The position numbers and the translations under genes are program-made. The notes below the pieces were generated by a model. It was given only the letters and a program-made list of their open reading frames with translations, did no database searches and was not told where the DNA came from. A DNA stretch of 64,000 nucleotides, taken from positions 1-64,000 of the forward strand of contig JAURHD010000002.1 of the NCBI GenBank assembly GCA_030833445.1. The letters run 5' to 3'. Numbering within the stretch: position 1 is the first letter of the stretch; every line of letters starts with the position of its first letter. The stretch comes from Cephaloticoccus sp. (GTDB lineage Bacteria > Verrucomicrobiota > Verrucomicrobiia > Opitutales > Opitutaceae). This document shows positions 40,096 to 51,261 of the stretch, piece by piece.

Positions 40096-41274
40096 CTATT
40101 CGACCCTGAGGATATAGCCGCGCAGATACTCGCTTTCAGCCATGGTCACCAATACCGGATGATCCGCCGGTTGGTGACAAAATTCCTCCACGTGCACGCG
40201 GCGTTTTGCATCCGCCGCCGCCGCCGCAATGACTCCGCGCAGATCCGCATCCTGCATATGATGGGAGCAGGTGTAGGTCGCCAGCACCCCGCCCGGCACC
40301 AAGCGTTGCATCGCGCGCAAATTGATTTCCTTGTAGCCGCGCAACGCTCCCTCCAAAGCACTCTTTGACTTCGCAAAGGGTGGCGGATCGAGCACGATCA
40401 CATCCCAGAGCGCTTCCTTCGTCCGCACCGGAGAATTGAACCAGTCAAAGACATTGGCTGATTCGAATCGCGCGGCGACCTCGTTACGCGCCGCATTCTT
40501 GCTCGCTTGCGAGATGGCGTCATTCGCGCTGTCGAGCCCCAACACCTCCGTAGCGCCGCTCCGGGCCGCGTGCAGTGCAAAAGAACCCTGGTTGCAAAAG
40601 GCATCGAGCATCCGTTTGCCCCGGCAGTATTTCGCCACCACCGCGTGCTGTTGGCGCTGATCCAGGTAAAATCCGGTTTTCTGCCCGTGCTGGAGATCGA
40701 GCCAATAATCCATGCCATCGATCGTGGCCCAGCGCGGCTCCCAATCCTGACCCGAGCGGGTATGCACTTCCGCCATCAAACCCTCCAGACGGCGCAAGTT
40801 GGAATCATTGCGAAAAATCACTTCTTTGGCTCCGGTCAATTCGGCCAACAGATCGCCGATCTTTGTGCTGTGAAAATCCATCGCAAGGGTCTGGATCTGC
40901 ACGACAATCGTATCGCCAAATTGGTCGGCCACCACTCCCGGCAGTTCATCCGATTCCGACCATACTAATCTTTGATACGCCAATGCTGGCTCGCCTGCAA
41001 CCGTCTGACGGCGTGCGACCGAGCGGTGTAAAGCCGCACGTAAATACGCTTCATCCAGTTCCAGCCGCTCCCGACTCAACCGGCGCCAGATGATCTGCGA
41101 TTTCGAATTGTAGATGCCACTGCCCAAAAAACGGCCCGCCCGGTCACGGCACTCAACCACCCGACCGTCGTGTTCCGTGCCCAGGAGTGCCTCCACTTCA
41201 TTGGCGAACACCCACGGGTGACCGGTCAGGATGCGCGCTTTGGCGTTGGCTTTGAGTTTGAGCGTATCGGACAT
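40096..41274 (-). CDS. RlmI-like class I SAM-dependent rRNA (cytosine-5-) methyltransferase
   Basis: A 392-residue protein with an N-terminal PUA-like domain (AKARILTGHPWVFANEVEAL) and a C-terminal Rossmann methyltransferase. SAM-binding and catalytic blocks are GKRMLDAFCNQGSFALHAARSGA, VLGLDSANDAI, IVLDPPPFAKSK and ATYTCSHHM. These match the YccW/RlmI family that methylates cytosines of 23S rRNA. The exact target cannot be stated. The ATG at 41274 begins the PUA domain; further upstream the frame overlaps the divergent prfC leader. Confidence 0.9.
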   Translation of the reverse strand: MSDTLKLKANAKARILTGHPWVFANEVEALLGTEHDGRVVECRDRAGRFLGSGIYNSKSQIIWRRLSRERLELDEAYLRAALHRSVARRQTVAGEPALAYQRLVWSESDELPGVVADQFGDTIVVQIQTLAMDFHSTKIGDLLAELTGAKEVIFRNDSNLRRLEGLMAEVHTRSGQDWEPRWATIDGMDYWLDLQHGQKTGFYLDQRQQHAVVAKYCRGKRMLDAFCNQGSFALHAARSGATEVLGLDSANDAISQASKNAARNEVAARFESANVFDWFNSPVRTKEALWDVIVLDPPPFAKSKSALEGALRGYKEINLRAMQRLVPGGVLATYTCSHHMQDADLRGVIAAAAADAKRRVHVEEFCHQPADHPVLVTMAESEYLRGYILRVE

Positions 41275-41365
41275 GGAAGCATCATTCCGGCTTTCGGTCC
41301 GCAGAGAAGCCAAAACTCCGGGCTTTCCCTCTGGCGCCAATCATGATGAGTTCATCCTTTCCGCC

Positions 41366-43006
41366 ATGTCACCCGCTCAAGAAATCGCCCGCCGTCGCAC
41401 CTTCGCGATCATCTCGCATCCCGATGCGGGCAAGACCACGTTGACCGAGAAGTTCCTGCTTTATGGCAATGCCATTCACCTCGCCGGCGCGGTCAAGGAT
41501 CGCAAAAACGCCCGCGCGACCGCTTCGGACTGGATGGAAATTGAGAAGCAACGCGGCATTTCCATTTCATCCACCGTCCTGCAGTTCGACTATGCGGGTT
41601 GCGCGGTCAACCTGCTCGATACTCCCGGTCACAAGGATTTTTCCGAGGACACCTACCGGGTGCTCACCGCGGTTGATGCGGCCTTGATGGTCATCGATAC
41701 AGCCAAGGGCGTGGAGGCACAGACCCGCAAGTTGTTTGAGGTCTGCCGACGTCGGGGCGTGCCGATCTTCACCTTCATGAACAAGTGCGATCGGCCGACG
41801 CGCAATCCGATCGAACTCCTTGACGAGTTGGAAACCGTGCTCGGATTGCAGGCTTCACCGGTCATCTGGCCGCTCGGCAATGGACCGGATTTCAAAGGCG
41901 TCTTTGATCGTCGCAGCAAGCAGGTCCACCTTTTCGAACGCGTGCCCAGCGGCGCCTTCCAAGCGCCCGTCAAGGTCTCCTCAATTGAGGATGCCACCGT
42001 GCGCGAAAAGTTGGAGGACTACACCTTCAACGAGGTCACCGAACAACTGGCGATGCTCGATGGCGCCGGCCATCCTTTTGATCTCAAGGCGGTGCAGGCC
42101 GGTCAGCAGACCCCCGTCTATTTTGGTTCGGCCATCAATAATTTCGGGATTCAGCTTTTGCTGAATGGATTCCTCAAGGATTCCGTGCCGCCCGCCCCTC
42201 GCCAATCGGTTAGCGTAACGGTCCCGGGGTTACCCGGTCCCACCGAGGCCCGCGAAATTCCGGTCACGCACGAAAAATTCTCCGGCTTTGTCTTCAAGAT
42301 CCAGGCCAACATGGATCCCAAGCACCGCGACCGGATTGCCTTCATCCGCGTTTGCTCGGGCAAATTCACCCGCGACATGACGGTTATTCATCAGCGCACC
42401 GGCAAGACCGTGCGGCTGTCATCCTCCCACAAGCTATTTGGTCAGGATCGTGAGACAGTGGACGAAGCCTGGCCGGGCGACGTTATCGGTTTGGTCGGTC
42501 ACAGTGAATTCGGTATCGGTGACACCCTGACGGAGGATCGCAGTATCTGCTATGACGAGATTCCTCGTTTCGCCTCGGAAGTTTTTGCGTATATCTCCAA
42601 TCCTATCCCGGCGGATTCCAAGAAATACCGCGCCGGATTGGAGCAGCTTTTGCAGGAAGGTGTCGTGCAATCCTTCACCGCCCGCAATGCCCCTCCCGGC
42701 GCCACCTTGCTTGCGGCCGTCGGCGTCCTCCAATTCGAGGTCGTCCAGCATCGGCTCAAGGGTGAATACAAGGCGGAGTCGCGCCTCGTGCCCGCACCAT
42801 GGACCTTGTTGCGCTGGTTGGAACCCCACCCGGCCTTGGATGATCTTTCGTCCATCATTGTCGCCAGTGGCGTCAGCTTCGGTAGTGATAAATTCGACCA
42901 TCCGGTCGTCCTTTTCCCTAACGAATGGTCCATGAGCTATTTTGCGGAAAAGAATCCGGAATTAAAGATGCACGAGCAGCCGCTGGAGCAGATGCAGGGC
43001 AAATAA
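41366..43006 (+). CDS. prfC: peptide chain release factor 3
   Basis: A 546-residue GTPase that recycles RF1/RF2 from terminated ribosomes. The P-loop is SHPDAGKTTLTEK near residue 17, G2/switch II is DTPGHKDFSEDTYR, and G4 is NKCDRP. The RF3-specific sequence ASDWMEIEKQRGISISSTVLQFDY distinguishes it from EF-G and TetM-type proteins. The frame runs upstream to 41231, but the ATG at 41366 matches family starts. It faces the RlmI-like gene head to head across 91 bases. Confidence 0.96.
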   Translation: MSPAQEIARRRTFAIISHPDAGKTTLTEKFLLYGNAIHLAGAVKDRKNARATASDWMEIEKQRGISISSTVLQFDYAGCAVNLLDTPGHKDFSEDTYRVLTAVDAALMVIDTAKGVEAQTRKLFEVCRRRGVPIFTFMNKCDRPTRNPIELLDELETVLGLQASPVIWPLGNGPDFKGVFDRRSKQVHLFERVPSGAFQAPVKVSSIEDATVREKLEDYTFNEVTEQLAMLDGAGHPFDLKAVQAGQQTPVYFGSAINNFGIQLLLNGFLKDSVPPAPRQSVSVTVPGLPGPTEAREIPVTHEKFSGFVFKIQANMDPKHRDRIAFIRVCSGKFTRDMTVIHQRTGKTVRLSSSHKLFGQDRETVDEAWPGDVIGLVGHSEFGIGDTLTEDRSICYDEIPRFASEVFAYISNPIPADSKKYRAGLEQLLQEGVVQSFTARNAPPGATLLAAVGVLQFEVVQHRLKGEYKAESRLVPAPWTLLRWLEPHPALDDLSSIIVASGVSFGSDKFDHPVVLFPNEWSMSYFAEKNPELKMHEQPLEQMQGK

Positions 43007-43098
43007 TCCCGGCTTATTTGGTATCGGGATACCTGCTATTCGAAGGTAGAATCTGCTTTTCGCTCGCACCGTTGTTAAATCTCTACTGGCTCGGTCCA

Positions 43099-44079
43099 AT
43101 GAATTTTATGCGCCGCGGTTTCGTCGCAATCGTATTACTGCTCACCACCGGGCTTACCCAAGCCATCTTGGCTGCGGATGACGTCTATAAGGGCGCCATC
43201 ATCATCGATGCAGCTTCGGGTCAGGTCATCTTCGAGGACAACGCCGACATCGTCAGTCCCCCGGCCAGCATCACCAAATTGATGACCTTTCTCGTCGTGC
43301 AGGACCGCATCGATAGTGGAGCCATCACGCTCGAGACTCAGGTTCCAGTGAGCGCCGCCAGTTCCAAGATCGGCGGCACCCAGGTTTGGTTGAAACAAGG
43401 CGAATCATTTACCGTGGAGGAGATGCTCTATGCCCTGATGATTCAGTCGGCCAACGATTGTGCCCATGCCCTTGCGGTCGCGATCGCCGGGAGCCCGGAT
43501 GCCTTTGTCGAGCTCATGAACGCGAAAGCCAAGGAACTGGGCATGACCCATACGACCTTTCGCAGTCCCCATGGTCTGCCGCCGTCGAACCGAAAGATCG
43601 CCGACGGGGATCTCACCTCCCCCCGCGACTTGGCGACCATCAGCCGTTACCTGCTGCAGCACACGCATGTGCTCGACTATACGTCGGTCAAGGAACGCGC
43701 TTTTCGCGATGGGCAGACGAATGGCCGCATTGAAATGCGGAATCACAATCACCTCCTCGGTAATGTTGAAGGGGTGGACGGTCTGAAGACCGGCTTTACC
43801 AATGGCGCCGGCTTCTGTCTGGCCGCCACTGCGCGCCGAAATGGTCGTCGGATTATCGCCGTAATCATGGGTTCTCCCTCCGCCAAGGTCCGCGATTTGA
43901 AAATGGCCGAACTTTTACAGCGCGGATTTGCCAATCTCCCACCGAGCGCATCTCCTTTGTCCGTGGCACCGCTACCCGCCACCGCTCCGACGGAACCGAC
44001 CATGGTCAATCCCGTGACTCCAGCCAAGCCAGCGGCGGACGACTCACCGGTCATCAAGTTCACGATCCCCAAGAGATAA
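43099..44079 (+). CDS. serine-type D-Ala-D-Ala carboxypeptidase (PBP5/DacA type)
   Basis: A 326-residue secreted penicillin-binding protein that trims the terminal D-Ala from peptidoglycan stem peptides. A signal peptide covers residues 1-26 (FVAIVLLLTTGLTQAILAA). The active-site motifs are SITK at 57-60, SAN at 117-119 and KTG at 230-232. After the catalytic domain comes a Pro/Ala/Thr-rich tail of about 50 residues in place of a full beta-sandwich domain, and no clear amphipathic membrane anchor is seen. The frame is open into prfC, but the ATG at 43099 starts the signal peptide. Confidence 0.94.
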   Translation: MNFMRRGFVAIVLLLTTGLTQAILAADDVYKGAIIIDAASGQVIFEDNADIVSPPASITKLMTFLVVQDRIDSGAITLETQVPVSAASSKIGGTQVWLKQGESFTVEEMLYALMIQSANDCAHALAVAIAGSPDAFVELMNAKAKELGMTHTTFRSPHGLPPSNRKIADGDLTSPRDLATISRYLLQHTHVLDYTSVKERAFRDGQTNGRIEMRNHNHLLGNVEGVDGLKTGFTNGAGFCLAATARRNGRRIIAVIMGSPSAKVRDLKMAELLQRGFANLPPSASPLSVAPLPATAPTEPTMVNPVTPAKPAADDSPVIKFTIPKR

Positions 44080-44095
44080 TTGGGATCTGTGGGAT

Positions 44096-44833
44096 TTAGC
44101 CGTGCACGGCGCCCGGTTGCACCATCCACATGGTTAGGCCCAGCAGGATAAAAATCACCCCGAGCAATCCGGCTTCCCATTTCTCAAAATAGCCAAGCTT
44201 GAGTTTTTCAAAGCCCACCAGTGTGAGCCACGTAAAGACGGCCATGCCGGCCAAGGTCGCGATCGCCAAGATCACACTGAGGACCACAAAACCGGTCCAA
44301 CCAAATTGGACCGCCGACAGATAAACCGGCAGGAATCCCTCACAAGGAGACAGCGTCAGCATGAGGAACAAACCGCTGATTGCCGTCCAGTCTCCCGCCG
44401 AAACCGAGGCCAACCGGCTGTCCTTGAGTTCCTTCTCCCAGTGACTGTCGTCCCCGGCTTCCTCCCCGCAATGTTCATCGGCGTGATGATGACTGCCCGG
44501 GATCGAATGGTGACAGATGCCACCGCCTCGGAATTGGCGCCAAAGATAGTATCCACCGATCATCACCAGCACACCACCGGCGATCGGAGCAAATGCGTGG
44601 CCGATTTCCTCGTCCAATTGGAAACCCAGCCAGGCGATCAACAGCCCAAGCAGAGTTGTGAGCGCAACATGCCCCAGACCCGCAAACAGGGCCACGGCCA
44701 TCGTGCGCCCGCGAGTCCACCCACGGGCTCGTGAAACCAAGACAAAAGGCAGCCAGTGCGTCGGAATCGCGGCATGGAAAAAGGCCACGGTGAAACCGGT
44801 TGCGGCAATGGTCGTTAAGAGGGTGAAATTCAT
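44096..44833 (-). CDS. NicO/RcnA-superfamily-like membrane protein with His-rich loop
   Basis: A 245-residue membrane protein with about six helices. The first ends in FFHAAIPTHWLPF, which resembles the HAxxPDH metal motif of nickel/cobalt transporters. A cytoplasmic or periplasmic loop near residues 105-125 is rich in potential metal ligands (CHHSIPGSHHHADEHCGEE), and a later helix holds TLSPCEGFLPVYL. A role in metal transport or delivery is plausible, but the sequence is not a standard RcnA. The ATG at 44833 precedes the first helix. The gene is divergent from hemF across 185 bases. Confidence 0.65.
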   Translation of the reverse strand: MNFTLLTTIAATGFTVAFFHAAIPTHWLPFVLVSRARGWTRGRTMAVALFAGLGHVALTTLLGLLIAWLGFQLDEEIGHAFAPIAGGVLVMIGGYYLWRQFRGGGICHHSIPGSHHHADEHCGEEAGDDSHWEKELKDSRLASVSAGDWTAISGLFLMLTLSPCEGFLPVYLSAVQFGWTGFVVLSVILAIATLAGMAVFTWLTLVGFEKLKLGYFEKWEAGLLGVIFILLGLTMWMVQPGAVHG

Positions 44834-44895
44834 GCAATGCGTGGGCGGACCACCATTTTCCTCGAAAAATGGTCCTTCACGTAGCCGCACTGTAG

Positions 44896-46951
<2,056 letters not shown>

Positions 46952-46961
<10 letters not shown>

Positions 46962-48325
46962 GCTCCCATAAATCAATCGCTATATTGGGGGCCGGCATCA
47001 CGGGCTTGACCGCCGCCCACCGGCTGGTGGCCGTGGGGCATCGGGTGCGGATATTCGAAAAAGCAGATCACGCCGGCGGGGTTATTCGCACGGAACAAAC
47101 CGACGGCTGGTTGAGTGAATCAGGGCCCAATTCACTGCTATCGGGTGATGCCAATCTGACCGCGTTGCTCAGAGAATTAAATCTGCAAGACGAGGTGGTT
47201 GAAGCAAATCCCGCTGCGGCCAAACGGTATATTGTCCGCGATGGAAAACCGGTGGTCGCCCCGCTCACACCGCCTCAACTCTTCCGTTCGCCGCTATTTT
47301 CGTTCGGGGGTAAATGTCGCATCTTCGCTGAACTTTTTAAACGGCCGCGGCGGCGAAATCTGGATCTTAGTCTCGCAAATTTTACCCGTGATCATTTCGG
47401 CCAAGAGTTGGTCGACTATGGTCTCAATCCCTTTGTCAGTGGCGTCTATGCGGGCGATCCCGCCAAGCTCTCCGCCCGTTACGCCTTCCCGTCCCTTTGG
47501 GAAGCCGAGCAGAGTCACGGCTCGATTTTGCGGGCCCAACTGGCCAAAGCCAAACTGCGCCGTCAAAGTGGCTCGGCCGCGCCCAAGATCATTTCCTTCC
47601 GATCTGGACTGGCCACGCTCACTCAGGCCCTGACCCGGCAACTTCCCGCAGATTGCCTGGCCACCAACGCGAGGGTCGAATCCCTGCTACCGGGGCAAAG
47701 GTGGAGCGTCATCTGGCACCGCGAGGGCGAGACCCATACCGAAGAATTCGACAGGGTAATCTGCACCTTGCCTCCCGCCGCTGCAGCGCACCTGCGATTT
47801 GGCATCTTGGGCGAACGCCCCCTCGCGGTGCTGGCCAACCTGCCCATGGCTTCCGTGTCGTCACTCTATCTAGGGTATAAACGATCACAAGTGACCCATC
47901 CGCTGGACGGATTCGGAATGTTAGTGCCAGCCACAGAACGACGTGCCGTGCTCGGGGTGCTTTTTTCATCCACGCTGTTTTCAGATCGGGCCCCCGATGG
48001 GCACGTCGCGCTCACGGTAATGGCCGGTGGGACCGGAAGACCTGAGTTAGCCGCACTGGATACGGACGCTTTACTCAAACGCGTGCAACCGGACCTGTCG
48101 TCCCTGCTTGGCGTCAGTGGGGAACCGGTGATGGTGCGGCACAGCACCTGGTCGCGCGCCATCCCTCAATACAATCTGGGCCACGAACGCTACCTCGAGG
48201 TCATGAGTGCCTGCGAACAGGCGCATCCGGGCCTTCTGATCGGTGGTTCAGCGCGCGATGGGATCGCCCTGCCCGCCTGCATCAGCGCCGGTGAAAAATT
48301 GGCTCGGCGCGTGATCGGCCAGTAA
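46952..48325 (+). CDS. protoporphyrinogen oxidase (FAD type)
   Basis: A 457-residue FAD enzyme that oxidises protoporphyrinogen IX, the last step before iron insertion. The N-terminal dinucleotide-binding motif is IAILGAGITGLTAAHRL, and the conserved sequence GGVIRTEQTDGWLSESGPNSLL follows. PFVSGVYAGDPAKLSARYAFPSL is typical of the HemG/HemY family, and the C-terminal FAD motif is GLLIGGSARDGIALPACI. The frame begins with an ATG at 46919, but the GTG at 46952 gives a shorter overlap with hemE (10 bases) and is preferred. It completes a hemF-hemE-hemG/Y operon. Confidence 0.93.
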
Positions 48326-48383
48326 CCGGGCTTTCCCTTGACTCACCCCAGTGGGGACCTAGCCTTCCGCGCTCTTGTTTCGC

Positions 48384-51236
48384 ATGGCCGAAGACCTTAA
48401 AAACACTCTCCTGCTACCCAATACTGATTTCCCCATGCGGGCGAATCTGGTGCAGCGCGAGCCTGCCCGCTTGGCTCACTGGGAAAAGCTGGATTTGTAT
48501 GCGGCCATTCAGCGCAACCGCGCGAACAGTGAAAAGGTATTCGTGCTGCACGACGGTCCGCCGTTCACCAATGCGGATGTGCATATCGGCACGGCCTTGA
48601 ACAAGACGCTCAAGGATACCGTCAATCGCTTCAAGGCGATGACCGGATACCGCACTCCCTATGTGCCCGGTTGGGATTGTCATGGCCTACCGATCGAACA
48701 GGTCATCAGCAAGGAAGTGCGCGAGCAAAAGTTGGAATTAACCACGGCGGAACTTCGCGCGCGCTGCGATGCGTTTTCGGAGAAGTGGATCGGCATCCAG
48801 AAATCCCAATTCAAACGCGTCGGGGTGCTGGCCGACTGGGCCAACGAATACAAGACGAAAGCCCCGGCCTTTGAAGGCGATATCCTGCGCACCTTCGCCG
48901 CTTACGTGGAACAGGATCTGGTCTACCGCAGCAAGAAACCGGTCTACTGGTCCATCCCTTTTGAAACGGCACTCGCGGAGGCCGAGATCGAATACAAACC
49001 GCACACCAGTCCGGCCATCTGGGTCAAGTTTGCCGTGGCAACCGAACAGGCGACCAAGTTCAACCTGCCGACTGACAAACCTCTGTTTGTGGTTATCTGG
49101 ACCACGACGCCATGGACCATCCCGGCCAACCTCGCAATTGCGCTGCATCCCCAGGTTGACTACGTCGTGGCTGATCTGGGTGAACAACGGATCATCGTCG
49201 CCGAAGCCCTCCTTGGTGCCGTGCTTGCCGCCGCCAAAATCGAAACACCGGCGCAAGTGGTCCAAACGATAAAGGGCGAAGCCCTTGAGCATCTATCCGC
49301 CCGGCATCCCTTTATTGATCGCGCCTCACCGGTTGTGCTTGCCGATTACGTCACAACCGAGAGTGGCACCGGTTGTGTGCATACGGCGCCGGGTCACGGT
49401 GGTGACGATTATCTGACCGGTCTCAAATACGGTCTCGAAATTTACTGTCCCGTGGCGGACAACGGCTGCTATCTCGACGACGGACAAGTGCCCGCCGATT
49501 TGGTCGGACTCACCTGTTTGGAAAGTGTCGAGGATCTCAAAGCCAAGAAGACCTCCCCCGCCAACATTGCAGTCCTGCAAAAATTAGCCGGGGCCGGTGC
49601 CCTGCTCGCCAAACAACGCTACGAGCATAGTTACCCGCATTGCTGGCGCTCCAAGACGCCGATCATTTTCCGGGCCGTTGACCAATGGTTTGTCTCCCTC
49701 GACAAGGGTGGACATCGCACCATTGCGCTCGCCGAGATCGACAAAATTGCCGCGAACCACGGCTGGATTCCCGCTTGGGGCGAGGCCCGCATCCGTGGCG
49801 CCGTGGAATCGCGCCCGGACTGGTGCATCAGTCGCCAGCGCACTTGGGGCGTGCCGATTCCTGCCTTTTACGATCAGGACAAGAAAGCCTACCTCGATGG
49901 TTCGGTGGTGCGGGCAATCGCAGACAAAGTCGCCGAACTTGGCAGCAATTGCTGGTATGATCTTTCGGCAAGCGAACTCTTGGCCGGCGTAACCCTGCCC
50001 GCAGGTTGGCCCGAGGCTTCCGCCTTCACCTGCGGTCGTGACACTCTCGATGTTTGGATCGACTCCGGTTCCACCCAAGCGGCGGTGCTCAAGCGCGGTC
50101 AAGGCAACACTCGTTGGCCGGCCGATCTCTATCTCGAAGGCAGTGACCAACATCGCGGATGGTTCCAATCCTCCCTATGGAACAGTGTCATCGCCAATGG
50201 GGCCGCGCCCTACAAGGCCGTGCTGACCCACGGCTTCATCGTCGACAAGGACCGGCAGAAAATTTCCAAGAGCAGCACCTACCAAAAGCCCCAAACATCC
50301 GACGCCTATATCTCGCAATATGGCGCGGATGTAATCCGTCTCTGGATCGCATCGCAGGATTTTCGCGACGACATTCCGGTGGACGACGAGATCCTGAAAA
50401 ACGTGGGCGAAGCCTATCGGCTGATCCGCAATACCTTCCGTTTTCAGCTCTCGAATCTTTTTGATTTCGATGCGGCGAAGCATGCCGTGCCCGTGGCGCA
50501 ACTGGATGTGCTCGACCAATGGGCGCTGCACCAGACCGCGGTCCTGATCAACGAGTGCACCAAGGCATTTGAGAACTACGAGTTCCACCGTGTCTATCAG
50601 CTCTGTAACCACTTCTGCTCGGTCACGCTGTCGGCCACCTATCACGATATTCTGAAGGACCGGCTTTACACCCTCGGAACATCCCATCCCCTGCGCCGCT
50701 CTTCCCAGACGGCCATCCATCACATATTCCATTCCCTGGTCCGGGTGCTGGCGCCTATCGTCTGTTTCACCACCGATGAAGCCTGGAGCTACGCGACGAC
50801 CGGCGGTGAATACACCGAAGGATCGGTGCATCTGCAGGACTGGCCCGTGGCCCCGGCGGAATGGACCAACCCGTCGGTCGAGGCCGATCTCGCCCTGTTG
50901 CTCAAAGTGCGCGCCAAGGTGAACGAGCGCATCGAACCGGCCCGCCAAGCCGGCACCCTCGGCAAGGCACTCGATGCGGCCATTACCCTGACTTTCGCCC
51001 CGGACCATGCCGCTGCAGCCACCCTGGAAAAGCACCGTGAATTCCTGCCCGAACTGTTCATTGTTTCGGAAGTGTTCCTGAAACCGGCAACTGGCGCTCC
51101 ATTGGATGCGACCGTTGCCGCCTGCAGTGAGTTGGGCCATGTTCGCTGTCCCCGCTGCTGGCGTTGGGTCCCGTCACTCTCCACCAGCGCGCAGGGTGAA
51201 TTGTGCCCGCGTTGCATTTCCGCTCTTAGTAACTGA
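48384..51236 (+). CDS. ileS: isoleucine--tRNA ligase
   Basis: A 950-residue class I synthetase of the bacterial IleS1-like type. The HIGH motif is HIGT in DGPPFTNADVHIGTALNK, and the KMSKS motif is KISKS in DKDRQKISKSSTY. The large editing domain lies between them (VVIWTTTPWTIPANLAIA and the TAPGHGGDDY sequence). The C-terminal zinc finger is CPRCWRW...CPRC. The ATG at 48384 is chosen over a TTG at 48375. No T-box leader is visible in the short upstream gap. The DksA-like gene and lspA follow closely. Confidence 0.97.
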   Translation: MAEDLKNTLLLPNTDFPMRANLVQREPARLAHWEKLDLYAAIQRNRANSEKVFVLHDGPPFTNADVHIGTALNKTLKDTVNRFKAMTGYRTPYVPGWDCHGLPIEQVISKEVREQKLELTTAELRARCDAFSEKWIGIQKSQFKRVGVLADWANEYKTKAPAFEGDILRTFAAYVEQDLVYRSKKPVYWSIPFETALAEAEIEYKPHTSPAIWVKFAVATEQATKFNLPTDKPLFVVIWTTTPWTIPANLAIALHPQVDYVVADLGEQRIIVAEALLGAVLAAAKIETPAQVVQTIKGEALEHLSARHPFIDRASPVVLADYVTTESGTGCVHTAPGHGGDDYLTGLKYGLEIYCPVADNGCYLDDGQVPADLVGLTCLESVEDLKAKKTSPANIAVLQKLAGAGALLAKQRYEHSYPHCWRSKTPIIFRAVDQWFVSLDKGGHRTIALAEIDKIAANHGWIPAWGEARIRGAVESRPDWCISRQRTWGVPIPAFYDQDKKAYLDGSVVRAIADKVAELGSNCWYDLSASELLAGVTLPAGWPEASAFTCGRDTLDVWIDSGSTQAAVLKRGQGNTRWPADLYLEGSDQHRGWFQSSLWNSVIANGAAPYKAVLTHGFIVDKDRQKISKSSTYQKPQTSDAYISQYGADVIRLWIASQDFRDDIPVDDEILKNVGEAYRLIRNTFRFQLSNLFDFDAAKHAVPVAQLDVLDQWALHQTAVLINECTKAFENYEFHRVYQLCNHFCSVTLSATYHDILKDRLYTLGTSHPLRRSSQTAIHHIFHSLVRVLAPIVCFTTDEAWSYATTGGEYTEGSVHLQDWPVAPAEWTNPSVEADLALLLKVRAKVNERIEPARQAGTLGKALDAAITLTFAPDHAAAATLEKHREFLPELFIVSEVFLKPATGAPLDATVAACSELGHVRCPRCWRWVPSLSTSAQGELCPRCISALSN

Positions 51237-51261
51237 TTACCCACTCAACCCCAGACTCCCC

